Assembly (NCBI RefSeq): GCF_022808985.1
Contig: NZ_JAKZFT010000011.1
Coordinates: 1-64,000 of the forward strand
Origin: Geotalea sp. SG265
GTDB lineage: Bacteria; Desulfobacterota; Desulfuromonadia; Geobacterales; Geobacteraceae
Direction: 5' to 3'
Length of the DNA: 64,000 nt
In this document: positions 6,977 through 17,361 of the stretch, piece after piece
Numbering within the stretch: the first letter of the stretch is position 1
How the letters are laid out: each line of letters opens with the position of its first letter
Made by a program: the position numbers and the translations under genes
The notes under the pieces: generated by a model
What the model was told of the DNA's origin: nothing
Database searches by the model: none
The model's input: only the letters and a program-made list of their open reading frames with translations

Positions 6977-9595
6977 ATGTCTCAAGTCACCCCAATGATG
7001 CGGCAGTACCTGGAAATAAAGGCTGACCACCCCGACGCAGTCCTTTTTTTCCGCCTCGGCGATTTCTATGAGATGTTCCTTGACGATGCCGTCAAGGCCT
7101 CGCGCATCTTGGATATTACCCTGACTTCCCGCAACAAGAACGCCGAAGGGGATGACGTCCCCCTCTGCGGCATTCCCTATCATTCGGCCGGTCCCTACAT
7201 AACCAAACTTATCGAAGCCGGGGAAAAAGTCGCCATTTGCGAGCAGGTGGAGGACCCGAAGAGCGTCAAGGGAATCGTCCGCCGCGAAGTGGTCAAGGTG
7301 ATAACGCCCGGCTTGGTGGTGGATGGTTCCAGCCTCTCCCCCAAGGACAACAACTATCTCCTTTCCCTTTACAACGATGACGGCAACCGCTGGGGGCTTT
7401 CGTACCTTGACCTTTCCACCGGAGAATTCCGCCTTACGGAACTTGACGATCTTGATGCGACCATTGCCGAAATGGCCTGCGTTGCTCCCCGGGAGATACT
7501 GCTGCCCGGCTCATTTCGTGACAACGGCAGGATGAAGGATCTGGCCCGTGCCACGGCAGGTCTGGTTGTGACCTACGTGGAAGACTGGGTTTATGACGGG
7601 GACTACTGCCGTCGCCTGTTGGCGGGCCATTTTGCCGGAGCGACCCCGTCGTCCCTGGGATGTGATCAGATGCCCAGCGGCCTCCATGCGGTAGGTGCGG
7701 TGCTCCACTACTTGCAGGAAACCCAGAAGGGAAAGGCTGCCCATGTCACTTCCATCAAGGCCTACACCAATGCCGAACATCTTCTTTTGGACGAGTCGAC
7801 CCGGAAGAATCTGGAGCTGACGGCAACCCTTGCCGAGGGGAAGCGTAAGGGCTCCCTGCTTGGGCTCATGGACAGAACCACAACGGCCATGGGGGGGAGA
7901 AAGGTCAAGCAGTGGATCAATTATCCACTAATAAGTATCAGGGATATCGTCGATCGTCAGGATGCGGTGGAGGCGCTGCTGCAGGATGCTGGTGCTCGTG
8001 CCGAGATTGTTGAGCTCTTGAACGGGGTCTACGATCTGGAGCGGTTGAACGGCAGGATCAGCCTGGCCAGTGCCGGAGCCAAGGACCTGGTGGCCATGAA
8101 GGAATCCCTGGCGCGGATCCCGGCGATCAAGGATGTCCTGGCGCGATTCTCCTGCACTCTCCTGGACAGTCTCAACGAAAGTCTCAACCCTTTGCCTGAG
8201 CTGGTGGAGCTGATTCAGCGCGGCATCGTGGAAAACCCACCCTTCGTCTTGCGGGAGGGGGGGATCATAGCCGATGGCTACAATGCAGAACTGGATGAGC
8301 TGCGGGCCATCAGCCGGGAAGGAAAGGGTTTTATCGCCCGCCTTGAAGCCCAGGAGAAGAGCCGGACCGGTATCGGCTCACTGAAGATACGCTACAACAA
8401 GGTTTTCGGTTACTACATAGAAGTCACCCGTACCAATCTGGATGCCATTCCCGCCGATTACATCCGCAAGCAAACCCTGGCCAATGCCGAACGGTACATA
8501 ACCCCCGAACTGAAAGAGTACGAGGACAAGGTTCTGGGGGCGGAAGACCGCATCCGGGACCTTGAATTTTCCCTCTTTCAGGAAGTCAGGGAGATTGCGG
8601 CCGGCAACGGCAGGCTCATTGCCCGTACCGCCGACTGCCTGGCTACGGTGGATGTGCTGGTTTCCCTGGCGGAACTGGCCCATGAAAACAGTTACTGCCG
8701 CCCTAAGGTCGAGGAAAGTGCCGAACTGACCATCATCGAGGGACGGCACCCGGTCATCGAGGCGCTCAACCAGGGGGAGCGGTTTGTCCCCAACGATACC
8801 TTGCTGGACAACGACGAAAACCAGATCATCGTCATCACCGGACCCAACATGGCCGGTAAATCCACCTTCATGCGCCAGGTGGCGCTGATCGTCCTCATGG
8901 CCCATATGGGAAGCTTCGTTCCGGCTACAGAAGCGCGTATCGGCCTTGTGGACCGCATTTTCACCAGGGTCGGGGCTTCCGACAATCTGGCTCGCGGCCA
9001 GTCCACCTTCATGGTGGAGATGATGGAGGCGGCAAACATTCTCCGCAACGCCACACCGAAGAGCCTGGTAATACTGGACGAAATAGGGCGCGGCACCTCC
9101 ACCTTCGATGGGGTGTCCATAGCCTGGGCCGTGGCCGAGTTCCTCCACGATAACGGAGCACATGCGGCAAAAACCCTGTTTGCTACCCATTACCACGAAT
9201 TGACCGAACTGTCCGCTACGCGTAAGCGTATCAAGAACTTCAACATCGCCGTCAGGGAATGGAACGAGCAGATCATCTTTTTGCGCAAGATCGTTCCCGG
9301 CGGAGCCTCTCACTCTTATGGCATCCAGGTGGCGAGGCTGGCGGGGCTTCCCCTGGAGGTGATCGAACGGGCCAAGGAAATCCTCGTCAACCTGGAAAAG
9401 GGGGAATTCGCCGAAGAAGGAATACCCCGCATTGCCCGTGGGAAAAAAGGGGGCTACACTGCTCCCGTTTCCCAGCTTTCACTGTTTCACGACACCGAAG
9501 ATCAACTGCGCAAAAGGCTTATGGCCGTCGATGTGACTACGCTGACTCCCCTTGAGGCGCTTAACCTGCTGGACGAACTGAAAAGGATGGCATGA
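6977..9595 (+). CDS. mutS: DNA mismatch repair protein MutS
   Basis: 872 aa, full length. It binds base mismatches and signals through MutL. The N-terminus [14 protein letters not shown] and the mismatch-reading Phe-X-Glu in GDFYEMF (about 33-39) are family hallmarks. The ATPase has Walker [10 protein letters not shown] (about 622), the segment [12 protein letters not shown], Walker [17 protein letters not shown] and [10 protein letters not shown]. The start at 6977 matches family N-termini and the promoter; the longer in-frame ATG at 6935 overlaps the -10 box. First gene of a probable operon with the amidase (4-base gap) and glnD. Confidence 0.97.
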   Translation: MSQVTPMMRQYLEIKADHPDAVLFFRLGDFYEMFLDDAVKASRILDITLTSRNKNAEGDDVPLCGIPYHSAGPYITKLIEAGEKVAICEQVEDPKSVKGIVRREVVKVITPGLVVDGSSLSPKDNNYLLSLYNDDGNRWGLSYLDLSTGEFRLTELDDLDATIAEMACVAPREILLPGSFRDNGRMKDLARATAGLVVTYVEDWVYDGDYCRRLLAGHFAGATPSSLGCDQMPSGLHAVGAVLHYLQETQKGKAAHVTSIKAYTNAEHLLLDESTRKNLELTATLAEGKRKGSLLGLMDRTTTAMGGRKVKQWINYPLISIRDIVDRQDAVEALLQDAGARAEIVELLNGVYDLERLNGRISLASAGAKDLVAMKESLARIPAIKDVLARFSCTLLDSLNESLNPLPELVELIQRGIVENPPFVLREGGIIADGYNAELDELRAISREGKGFIARLEAQEKSRTGIGSLKIRYNKVFGYYIEVTRTNLDAIPADYIRKQTLANAERYITPELKEYEDKVLGAEDRIRDLEFSLFQEVREIAAGNGRLIARTADCLATVDVLVSLAELAHENSYCRPKVEESAELTIIEGRHPVIEALNQGERFVPNDTLLDNDENQIIVITGPNMAGKSTFMRQVALIVLMAHMGSFVPATEARIGLVDRIFTRVGASDNLARGQSTFMVEMMEAANILRNATPKSLVILDEIGRGTSTFDGVSIAWAVAEFLHDNGAHAAKTLFATHYHELTELSATRKRIKNFNIAVREWNEQIIFLRKIVPGGASHSYGIQVARLAGLPLEVIERAKEILVNLEKGEFAEEGIPRIARGKKGGYTAPVSQLSLFHDTEDQLRKRLMAVDVTTLTPLEALNLLDELKRMA

Positions 9596-9599
9596 AATA

Positions 9600-10991
9600 A
9601 TGCGAAGGATGCTGATTTTTTCCTGGATAACCATAGTCGCGGTATTTTTCTTTTCCGCACTGCCGTCATGGGCTGAAGAGGGCGCCACCGGCAAGACGGC
9701 CAAACATGTGAAAAAGGTCGGTAAAAAAGCGAAAGAAAAAGAGGACGGCAAGAGTAAAAACGCCAGAAAAGAGGGCAAGAAAAAGGCAGGCAAGAAGGAA
9801 GCCAGAAAGCAGGAGAAGAAGGGAGCCGCTCTGCCCAAGGCCGCGGCCATCAAGAGTGAAGAGCCGGAACCCGCCGCACTGGTAAAAGAGATCCGCCACT
9901 GGTCCAACCCCGACTATACCCGTATTGCCGTCACCCTCGACCGCGAGGCCAGATTTGAATATCACCGGATACTGGCTGCCGGAGATGCAGGTGCATCACG
10001 GGTCTATATCGATATCGAAGGTGCTCGCCTTGATCCGGGGGTCAAAGACCACCCCATCGGCGACGGACTGCTGAAAACAGCCCGTGTTGCCCAGTATCGG
10101 GCCGACGTGGTCCGGGTCGTGCTGGATCTGGACAGCATCAAGGATTACAAGATATTTACTTTTTCCAGTCCATTCCGCATCATCATCGATGTCAAGGGGG
10201 ACCGCCAGCCAGAAATATCCGCCACAAAGGAGAGCATCAAGGAGGCGCCTCCCCTTGCCGAGGTGGCGAAGATTGCTGCCGTTGAAGAAAAGGTCCAACC
10301 GGCAAAGAAGGGAAAACCGGCCAAGATCCGCAGGATCGTAGTCGACCCCGGACACGGCGGCCATGACCCGGGTGCCGTCGGGGCTGGCGGAACCCGGGAA
10401 AAGGACGTGGTGCTGCAGATCGGCCTGAAGCTTGCCCGCAAGTTGAAGGAGGAACTGGGACTGGATGTTGTCATGACACGTTCCACCGATGTCTTTATCG
10501 AGCTGCAGGAGCGTACCGCCATTGCCAACAAGGTGGGAGCCGACCTTTTCGTTTCAGTCCATGCCAATGCTTCCCTCAATCGTAATGCCAGCGGCATGGA
10601 AACCTATTATCTCAACCTGGCCAAGACGGAAAAGGCCGCCCAACTGGCTGCCAAGGAAAACGGCACCTCTCTGGAAAAGGTCAGCCTGCTCCAGGCGGTG
10701 CTCTTCGATCTCATGGCCAACTACAAGCTGAATGATTCGGCGCATCTTGCCGACGAAGTGCAAAAGGCTGCCTACGGAAAAGCCAACGCCCAATTCCCCC
10801 TGAAGAACCTCGGGGTGAAACAGGGCCCGTTCTATGTGCTTGTGGGAGCGACCATGCCGAGCATCCTGGTGGAGACCGCTTTCCTCAGCAATGAGCGTGA
10901 GGAGGAGCGCCTTAAGGATCCGCGCTATCAGGAGGCGGTGGCCGAAGGGATAACGGCAGGGATCAAGGGATATATTTCGACCCTGAAATAG
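9600..10991 (+). CDS. amiC: N-acetylmuramoyl-L-alanine amidase (AMIN + Amidase_3)
   Basis: 463 aa. A signal peptide (about 1-25, ending LPSWAEE) leads to a very lysine-rich stretch (about 30-75), an AMIN domain (about 95-195) that targets peptidoglycan or secretin sites, and a zinc amidase domain (about 243-462). Zinc ligands and the catalytic Glu are visible in VDPGHGGHDPGA, the Glu in TREKDV, VSVHANAS and LVETAFLSN. The enzyme cuts the bond between muramic acid and L-alanine during daughter-cell separation. The symbol follows AmiC-like layout, not proven orthology. The basic linker is longer than in enterobacterial AmiC. Cotranscribed with mutS. Confidence 0.9.
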   Translation: MRRMLIFSWITIVAVFFFSALPSWAEEGATGKTAKHVKKVGKKAKEKEDGKSKNARKEGKKKAGKKEARKQEKKGAALPKAAAIKSEEPEPAALVKEIRHWSNPDYTRIAVTLDREARFEYHRILAAGDAGASRVYIDIEGARLDPGVKDHPIGDGLLKTARVAQYRADVVRVVLDLDSIKDYKIFTFSSPFRIIIDVKGDRQPEISATKESIKEAPPLAEVAKIAAVEEKVQPAKKGKPAKIRRIVVDPGHGGHDPGAVGAGGTREKDVVLQIGLKLARKLKEELGLDVVMTRSTDVFIELQERTAIANKVGADLFVSVHANASLNRNASGMETYYLNLAKTEKAAQLAAKENGTSLEKVSLLQAVLFDLMANYKLNDSAHLADEVQKAAYGKANAQFPLKNLGVKQGPFYVLVGATMPSILVETAFLSNEREEERLKDPRYQEAVAEGITAGIKGYISTLK

Positions 10992-11028
10992 CAGGTCACG
11001 ATCGGCAGTTTCACTGCAGCGGAGCACT

Positions 11029-13722
11029 ATGGAATACCACATCGATCATTACTTTCCGGAAACGTACAAGAAGGGCTACGCCTCCTTTGAGGAGGTGCGC
11101 CCGGTCCTGCTGGCCGCCAGCAAGGAATATCTGGGGTACTATCGGGAGCAGATAAAGGAACGGCACCGCGCCGGGGAATCGGGGGAGTGGGTGGTGAAGG
11201 CAATCACCGCCATGACCGATACCCTGATCCACAAGCTGTTTCTCAGCATCACCAAGTGGCTTGATAATTACAAGCAGGCCAGGGAACAGCTTACCCTGAT
11301 TGCTGTCGGTGGATACGGCCGCGGCGAGCTCAATCCTTATTCCGATATCGACCTGATGTTCCTCCATGGTGGGAAAGAGCCTCAACGGATCGAGGAAATC
11401 GCCCAGAAGCTTCTCTATTTCCTCTGGGACATGCGGCTGGACGTGGGGTATTCGGTGCGCACCCTCAACGATTGCATCGAGATGTCCGGCGCTGATACCA
11501 CCGTGAAAACGGCCATGCTCGACGCCCGGTTCATCGTCGGCAGTCGATTGCTGTTTCAGAACTTTCAGAAGACCATGCTGACCCAGATCCTGGCCAAGAG
11601 AAGCGATGCCTTTATCCGCGAGAAACTGGACGAGTTGAAGAAGCGGCGGGATAAATACGGGTCCAGCATCTACATCCTCGAACCGAACATCAAGGAAGGG
11701 GAGGGGTGCCTGCGGGACCTGCACACTGCAATCTGGGTCGCCAAGATCAAATACAAGATCACCGATCCCCGCGAGCTGATCGTCAAGGGGGTGCTTTCCG
11801 AGGACGAACTCGCCGTGTACAACGCCTCGCTCTCTTACCTGTGGCGCATCCGGAATGAAATGCACTACCTGGCCGGGCGCAAGAACGACCAGCTGACCTT
11901 CGACATCCAAACAAGCCTCGCCCGATTCTTCGGCTACAGGGACCGGGGCAAGGTGCTGGCGGTGGAAGATTTCATGCGCGATTTCTATCTCCACGCCACG
12001 AGGGTAGAGCATTTTTCATCCCTGGTCATGACCAAGTGTGCGCTGCGCGAAGAGGGACCTTTGAAGATTCTCGGCTACTTCACCCGCCGCCCAGTGGGAG
12101 AAGGCTTTTATGTGCTGAAAGGGGAGTTGGTGATTCCGGACGAGTCAATCATCCAGAAGGACCCGGCCCGTTTGATGAAGCTATTCGAGTATGCCCAGAA
12201 GCACAGCGTATCCCTGAACATCAAGGTGAAGTCACTGGTGCGGCGAAGCCTGCACCTGGTCAACGACAAATTCCGCCGTTCGAAAGAGGTCAATAATTCC
12301 TTCTTCGCCATTCTGCGCTCGGAAAAAGGGGTTGCCGAGACCCTCAAGCTCATGCACCACCTGGAATTTCTTAATGTCTTTCTGCCGGAATTCGAGAGGA
12401 TCTACTGCAAGGTGCAGCATGACATCTACCATATCTATACGGTGGATATCCATTCGTTGTTCTGTGTTGAAGAGATCGTCAAGCTGTGGAAAGGGGTGCA
12501 TCGGGAGGATCTGCCGCTTCTGACGCAGCTTGCCTGCGAGGTGGACAAGCGGGAGTTGCTTCTTCTGGCGGTGCTGCTTCACGATATCGGCAAAGGTGAA
12601 GGGGGAGGCCATGCGGAAAAGGGGGCCGATCTGTCCCGGACCATTGCCCGGCGCATGGGACTCAGCAAGGAGGACAGCGAACGCCTCGATTTCCTCATCA
12701 GGAGCCACCTGCTTTATGCCCACATCGCCCAGCGACGCGATCTGCACGACGAGAAGATGATCATCCAGTTCGCCCGTCAGATGGGCAAGAGTGAAAACCT
12801 GAAGATGCTCTATCTGCTCACCTATGCCGACATAAAGGGAGTGGGGCCGGAGGTCTGGACCGAATGGAAGGCGTTGCTGTTGCAGGAGCTGTATGAAAAG
12901 GCGTTCCAGGTTCTTGAGCGGGGCGATTTCGAATTGGAGGCAAGCAGCGAGCGGGTGAAAAAGGTCAAACGCCAGGTCCTGGAGATCATCGATGACGAAT
13001 ATCCGGCGGCAGTGGTCAAGGATGAATTGAAGGCACTAACCACACGGCACGTCCTTTCCAACTCGCCGCCGGTCATTGCCGACCACGTGCGCATTCTGCT
13101 CCAATTGGAAGATAAACCGCTGGTGCTGAAGGTTGCCCACGAAATTGACAAGGGTTTCTCCAGTTTTACCATCTGCACCTTAGATACCCCCGGTCTCTTT
13201 TCCATGATAACGGGGGTGATGGCGGCAAACGGCATGAATATATTAGGTGCCCAAATACTGACCAATCTTAACGGCAAGGTGCTGGACATACTGCAGGTCA
13301 ATTCTCCCCAGGGCTTTGTGGTGACCGAAGAGGCACGCTGGAAGCGGGTCGAGGATGATATGCGCCAGGTTCTCGAAGGTAAGACGAAGATCGCTGCCCT
13401 GGTGAAGCGACGGAACCGGGCCGCTTTCCTTGCGGAGAAGGCAAAGCCGAAATTCCCCACCAGGGTCGAGATCGATAACGAGGTGTCCGCCGACTACACG
13501 GTCATCGATATCTATGCCCACGACAAGGTTGGGCTCCTTTACCGGATCACCAGCACCCTGAGCGATCTCGGGCTCTACATCGGCGTGTCGAAGATTTCCA
13601 CCAAGGTAGATCAGGTTGCCGACGTCTTTTATGTGAAAGATATCTTTGGTCAGAAGATCCTGGATGAGGGTAAGTTGGAGGAGATTCGCGGGCGGCTCCT
13701 CCAGAGTATCGACGAGGCATGA
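11029..13722 (+). CDS. glnD: [Protein-PII] uridylyltransferase / uridylyl-removing enzyme
   Basis: 897 aa. It senses glutamine and adds or removes UMP on PII proteins, setting nitrogen status. Domains: nucleotidyltransferase (GGYGRGELNPYSDIDL, about 95-110), GlnD linker, HD phosphohydrolase (LLHDIGKGEGGGHAEKG, about 518-535), and two C-terminal ACT domains (about 712-785 and 822-895) that bind glutamine. All key motifs are present. Its stop overlaps the xerD start (ATGA, 13719-13722), indicating translational coupling. The nitrogen link fits the sigma-54-controlled ammonium transporter nearby. Confidence 0.96.
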   Translation: MEYHIDHYFPETYKKGYASFEEVRPVLLAASKEYLGYYREQIKERHRAGESGEWVVKAITAMTDTLIHKLFLSITKWLDNYKQAREQLTLIAVGGYGRGELNPYSDIDLMFLHGGKEPQRIEEIAQKLLYFLWDMRLDVGYSVRTLNDCIEMSGADTTVKTAMLDARFIVGSRLLFQNFQKTMLTQILAKRSDAFIREKLDELKKRRDKYGSSIYILEPNIKEGEGCLRDLHTAIWVAKIKYKITDPRELIVKGVLSEDELAVYNASLSYLWRIRNEMHYLAGRKNDQLTFDIQTSLARFFGYRDRGKVLAVEDFMRDFYLHATRVEHFSSLVMTKCALREEGPLKILGYFTRRPVGEGFYVLKGELVIPDESIIQKDPARLMKLFEYAQKHSVSLNIKVKSLVRRSLHLVNDKFRRSKEVNNSFFAILRSEKGVAETLKLMHHLEFLNVFLPEFERIYCKVQHDIYHIYTVDIHSLFCVEEIVKLWKGVHREDLPLLTQLACEVDKRELLLLAVLLHDIGKGEGGGHAEKGADLSRTIARRMGLSKEDSERLDFLIRSHLLYAHIAQRRDLHDEKMIIQFARQMGKSENLKMLYLLTYADIKGVGPEVWTEWKALLLQELYEKAFQVLERGDFELEASSERVKKVKRQVLEIIDDEYPAAVVKDELKALTTRHVLSNSPPVIADHVRILLQLEDKPLVLKVAHEIDKGFSSFTICTLDTPGLFSMITGVMAANGMNILGAQILTNLNGKVLDILQVNSPQGFVVTEEARWKRVEDDMRQVLEGKTKIAALVKRRNRAAFLAEKAKPKFPTRVEIDNEVSADYTVIDIYAHDKVGLLYRITSTLSDLGLYIGVSKISTKVDQVADVFYVKDIFGQKILDEGKLEEIRGRLLQSIDEA

Positions 13723-14606
13723 ACCAATTTCTGGATCTCTTTCTCAACTACCTGCTGGTGGAGAAGGGTTTGACAAGGAACACCCTTGAGGCCTATAGTC
13801 GGGACCTGAGCGTCTACCTGAATTTCCTGGCAGGTCGGGGGCTCCTCGATCCGGAGCGGATCACGGCCACGGACGTGGTCGAGCACCTGGGGCACTTGAA
13901 GGAGCGGGGACTTTCCCCCAGAAGCCGGGCCAGGGCGCTTTCGGCAATAAAAATGTTCCACCGTTTCCTGATGGTGGAAAACCATTGCCCGAACAATCCT
14001 GCCGCTATCATCGAAGCACCGAGGAGCCTGAACCGGCTGCCCGACGTGCTGTCCGGCCGCGAGGTGGAACAGCTCCTGGATTCGGCCCGCTCCGGGGATT
14101 TGAAGGATGAGCGGGACCTGGCCATGCTCGAAGTGCTTTATGCCACGGGGCTGCGCGTTTCCGAACTTGTGGCGCTGAAGCTCAAGGATGTCAACCTTGA
14201 TGCGGGCTATCTCCTGACCATGGGCAAGGGGGAAAAGGAGCGTCTGGTGCCCATGGGAGAATCCGCACAAGCCGCCACAATGGAATACCTGCAGGCAGCC
14301 CGGCGGAAAGCCGCCAAAGGAGGCAACTGCGACATCCTGTTTCTCAGCAGGCTGGGGCACGGCATGACACGCCAGGCCTTCTGGAATATCATCAAGAAGC
14401 GAGTCGGGGCAGCAGGCATCAGGAAAACCATTTCGCCCCACAGCCTGCGCCACTCGTTCGCCACCCATCTGCTGGAAAACGGCGCAGACCTGCGCAGCGT
14501 CCAGATCATGCTCGGCCATGCGGACCTGTCCTCCACGCAGATTTATACACACGTCACAAGGGAGCGGCTCAAGCAGCTGCACCAGGAGTTCCATCCAAGA
14601 GGTTGA
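13719..14606 (+). CDS. xerD: Site-specific tyrosine recombinase XerD
   Basis: 295 aa, standard length. An N-terminal SAM-like core-binding domain (about 1-90) precedes the catalytic domain (about 108-290). Visible catalytic residues are Arg in ATGLRVSEL, Lys in GKGEKER, HSLRHSF, His in LGHADLS, and the nucleophile Tyr in STQIYTHVT. It resolves chromosome dimers at dif with XerC. No partner or dif site is seen in this window, and XerC versus XerD is judged from overall resemblance only. Coupled to glnD by a 4-base overlap. Confidence 0.9.
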   Translation: MNQFLDLFLNYLLVEKGLTRNTLEAYSRDLSVYLNFLAGRGLLDPERITATDVVEHLGHLKERGLSPRSRARALSAIKMFHRFLMVENHCPNNPAAIIEAPRSLNRLPDVLSGREVEQLLDSARSGDLKDERDLAMLEVLYATGLRVSELVALKLKDVNLDAGYLLTMGKGEKERLVPMGESAQAATMEYLQAARRKAAKGGNCDILFLSRLGHGMTRQAFWNIIKKRVGAAGIRKTISPHSLRHSFATHLLENGADLRSVQIMLGHADLSSTQIYTHVTRERLKQLHQEFHPRG

Positions 14607-14637
14607 AGTTGTCACTATACCCACGAAAGGAAGTTTC

Positions 14638-15840
14638 ATGAAGTACATCGTCTTGCTCGGCGACGGCATGTCGGACGAAAAGATCGGAGAGCTCGGGGGA
14701 AAAACTCCCCTGCAGGCGGCTCGCACCCCCAACATGGATTTCATGGCAAAGCGCGGCCGGCTCGGACTGGCCAGAACGGTCCCCGATGGCCTGCCGCCGG
14801 GAAGCGACGTGGCGAATCTTTCCGTATTCGGCTATGACCCCGCCAGTTGCTATACCGGCAGGTCTCCCCTGGAGGCGGCGAGCATGGGTGTTGAACTTGG
14901 CCGGGATGACGTGGCCTTCCGGGTCAACCTGGTCAATCTGCAACCCTGTGCAGGCAAGCTGTACATGAACGATTATTCTGCGGGACACATCTCTACCGAG
15001 GATGGTCGAGAACTGGCCGAGGCACTGCAAGAGCACCTGGGCAACGAGGAGTTCCAATTCTATCCCGGGGTCGGCTATCGCCATCTCATGGTCTGGCGCA
15101 ACGGAAAGGACAAACTCCGCGCCACGCCTCCCCACGACATCACCGGAAAGGAAATTCTCCAGTTCCTGCCCCAAGGGGACGGGGCCGAGGAGCTCATCAA
15201 CCTGATGAACTCTTCCCAGCTGCTTTTCTTCAATCATCCCCAGTATAAGCGGCGGGCGGAAAAAGGGGAGACTCCGGCCAACTCCATCTGGCTCTGGGGG
15301 CACGGTAAATCACCGAGAATGTCCACCTTTGCCGACAAGTTCGGTCTCAGCGGCGCCGTCATCTCGGCAGTGGACTTGATCAAGGGAATCGGGGTCTATG
15401 CTGGCCTGGACATCATCAACGTACCGGGAGCGACGGGATATATCGACACCAATTACAAGGGCAAGGCTGATGCGGCCCTTCAGGCGCTGCAGAATCACGA
15501 CTATGTCTACCTGCACGTGGAGGCGCCCGATGAGGCATCCCATTCGGGCAGCTTGCAGGACAAGATCAAGGCCATCGAGCAGTTCGATGCACTGGTGGTC
15601 GGGACGGTCATGGAGGGCATACGCCGGTTCGGCGACTACCGCATTCTTTGCGCCCCCGACCATCCCACCCCGGTCGGCCTGATGACCCATACCGCGAACC
15701 CTGTTCCCTTCATTCTCTACGGTGGTGAGGAAAAGGCCGACGATGCCGTTGCCGGCTATGACGAGGAATCCGCTGCCGCCGCGGGGCTGATTGTCAGCGA
15801 GGGATATAGATTGATGGAAATGATGATGGGAAAGGGCTGA
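14638..15840 (+). CDS. apgM: ApgM-type phosphoglycerate mutase / proposed homoserine kinase
   Basis: 400 aa. Alkaline-phosphatase-superfamily enzyme of the archaeal cofactor-independent mutase family (KYIVLLGDGMSDEKIGEL, PDGLPPGSDVANLSVFGYDP with the metal-site Ser, HVEAPDEASHSG, CAPDHPTPVGLMTHTANPVP). A bacterial branch of this family has been proposed as a homoserine kinase that replaces ThrB in threonine synthesis; motifs alone cannot separate the two roles. GAAAGGAAG precedes the ATG at 14638. An in-frame extension back into xerD is ignored because it lacks a ribosome site. Lies 31 bases after xerD. Confidence 0.85.
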   Translation: MKYIVLLGDGMSDEKIGELGGKTPLQAARTPNMDFMAKRGRLGLARTVPDGLPPGSDVANLSVFGYDPASCYTGRSPLEAASMGVELGRDDVAFRVNLVNLQPCAGKLYMNDYSAGHISTEDGRELAEALQEHLGNEEFQFYPGVGYRHLMVWRNGKDKLRATPPHDITGKEILQFLPQGDGAEELINLMNSSQLLFFNHPQYKRRAEKGETPANSIWLWGHGKSPRMSTFADKFGLSGAVISAVDLIKGIGVYAGLDIINVPGATGYIDTNYKGKADAALQALQNHDYVYLHVEAPDEASHSGSLQDKIKAIEQFDALVVGTVMEGIRRFGDYRILCAPDHPTPVGLMTHTANPVPFILYGGEEKADDAVAGYDEESAAAAGLIVSEGYRLMEMMMGKG

Positions 15841-15935
15841 AGGCAGGAGATCTTACCGGCCATTTGCGCTTGATTTGCGCTGCGGTTTCAGTTAAGCTTA
15901 CAAAAATTTAATCTTAGTTCAAAGGGGGCACCATA

Positions 15936-16877
15936 ATGTTAAGCGAACCGGGGAAGTCCAAGTTCCAGATTGATCTGCGCCGTCATCTGCGCAGCCAGAA
16001 TATTTGCGACAAGCTTGTCCATCTTATCTGTGAGATTGCCGAGGCCAGCAAGTACGTGATCAACGCCGTCCGCACCGGCGACCTGGGCGTAGCCGGTACA
16101 TCGAATCTTTACGGCGAGGAGCAGCTGGCTCTGGATGTGCTGTCCGACAGGATCATGAGGAAACGGCTCATCCATTCGGGGGTGGTCTGCAATATCGCTT
16201 CCGAGGAGATGGACGAGATCTACCAGGTGACCACCGATTCCGACGGTCTCTACTCGGTCGCCTACGATCCCCTTGACGGCTCTTCGCTGGTGGACGTCAA
16301 CCTGGCCGTCGGGACCATCGTCTCCATCTTCAAGGGAGACAACCTACTGCAGGAAGGACGCAAGCAGGTGGCGGCCATGTACATACTTTACGGACCACGG
16401 GTCTCGCTGGTATACTCGGTGGGTGACGGTGTCCACGAATTCACCATGAACCAGCTGATGGAGTACAACCTGACCCGCGAAAATGTCCGCATGCAGCGCG
16501 ATGGTAATATTTACTCCCCCGGCGGTTTGCGCAACAAGTACAATGATGGGGACGAGAAATTTATCCGCTATCTGGAGGCCAAAGGCTGCAAGTTGCGCTA
16601 CTCTGGCGGGTTCGTACCGGACATCAATCAGGTCCTGATGAAAGGCAAGGGACTTTTCATGTACCCGGCGCTGAATGGTTCGCCCAACGGCAAGCTGCGT
16701 CTCCTTTTCGAACTCAATCCCATGGCCTTTCTCATCGAACATGCCGGAGGTGCTGCAACCAACGGCAAGATACCCATATTGGACATCAAGCCGGAAAGTC
16801 TCGACCAGCGAGCCCCTATTTACATAGGTTGCTCTGAAGACGTGAACCGGGCGATGGAGTATGTGGTCAAAGCATAA
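15936..16877 (+). CDS. fbp: Fructose-1,6-bisphosphatase, class I
   Basis: 313 aa. It hydrolyses fructose 1,6-bisphosphate to fructose 6-phosphate in gluconeogenesis, which acetate-grown cells need. The metal-site motif DPLDGSSLVDVN (about 111-122), SEEMDEI before it, YSGGFVPDINQ (sugar-phosphate binding) and the C-terminal LFELNPMAFLIEHAGG are class I signatures. AAAGGGGG precedes the ATG. Slightly shorter than the 330-340 aa typical of enterobacterial enzymes. Followed after 12 bases by a small acidic protein in the same direction. Confidence 0.95.
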   Translation: MLSEPGKSKFQIDLRRHLRSQNICDKLVHLICEIAEASKYVINAVRTGDLGVAGTSNLYGEEQLALDVLSDRIMRKRLIHSGVVCNIASEEMDEIYQVTTDSDGLYSVAYDPLDGSSLVDVNLAVGTIVSIFKGDNLLQEGRKQVAAMYILYGPRVSLVYSVGDGVHEFTMNQLMEYNLTRENVRMQRDGNIYSPGGLRNKYNDGDEKFIRYLEAKGCKLRYSGGFVPDINQVLMKGKGLFMYPALNGSPNGKLRLLFELNPMAFLIEHAGGAATNGKIPILDIKPESLDQRAPIYIGCSEDVNRAMEYVVKA

Positions 16878-16889
16878 AACGGGGTAAAT

Positions 16890-17165
16890 ATGGAAGAAGT
16901 ACAATCTCAACGAAGGCTTTGTTCTGAAATTCAGCTGTTCGACCTGTGTGACCGGGACGTCTGTTCTCACCGCGACGGGCGCTACTGCACCAAAGGGGAT
17001 ATCCTTGCCAAATTCGAGGCTATCAAGGAAGAAGACGAGCGCTCCCCTGAGCAGTTTATGGCCGACGAGCTTGACGATACGGAAGGTGCCGGTGATATGG
17101 GCTACGATGAAGCGTTTGGCGTCGACGAATATGGGGATGACGAACCTGACGAAGACGATCTGTAA
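16890..17165 (+). CDS. Small cysteine-motif protein with acidic tail, unknown
   Basis: 91 aa, not recognised. The N-terminal half has four cysteines (RRLCSEIQLFDLCDRDVCSH, then RYCTKGD) with two nearby Asp/His residues, spaced as in a small metal-binding knuckle. The C-terminal half is extremely acidic (DEYGDDEPDEDDL end). Cotranscribed with fbp (12-base gap) and terminated right after, so it may belong to fbp regulation or be a lone metal or iron-sulfur protein. No signal peptide. The function is unknown. Confidence 0.8.
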   Translation: MEEVQSQRRLCSEIQLFDLCDRDVCSHRDGRYCTKGDILAKFEAIKEEDERSPEQFMADELDDTEGAGDMGYDEAFGVDEYGDDEPDEDDL

Positions 17166-17187
17166 ACGCTTTCGATAATATGAAAAA

Positions 17188-17250
17188 AGCCGCCTTGGTA
17201 AAGGCGGCTCATTGACAAACCCCGCTTTTTTGGCGGGGTTTTGTTATTTC
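17188..17250 (+). terminator. Tandem hairpins, second an intrinsic terminator
   Basis: AGCCGCCTT pairs with AAGGCGGCT (17188-17209). Then AACCCCGC pairs with GCGGGGTT (17218-17240), followed by TTGTTATTT. Ends the fbp transcript. Confidence 0.85.
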
Positions 17251-17361
17251 TGACGGTTGTGTTAGCGGAAGAGAATTTCGGATATTAAGGCGGTCGGCCT
17301 CAATGAGGCCTTAGCGGCTTCAGGACCCGTCACTTGGAAAGAGTCGGTCTTGCGGCCCGTT

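Noticed and set aside
8378-9313. 311-codon minus-strand frame inside mutS
   Set aside because: It mirrors conserved MutS ATPase codons; a shadow frame.
14518-14637. Upstream extension of the apgM frame into xerD
   Set aside because: The extension has no family similarity, while the ATG at 14638 has a good ribosome site and the expected N-terminus.
13650-14744. 364-codon minus-strand frame opposite xerD
   Set aside because: XerD is intact with all catalytic residues; the antisense frame has no features.
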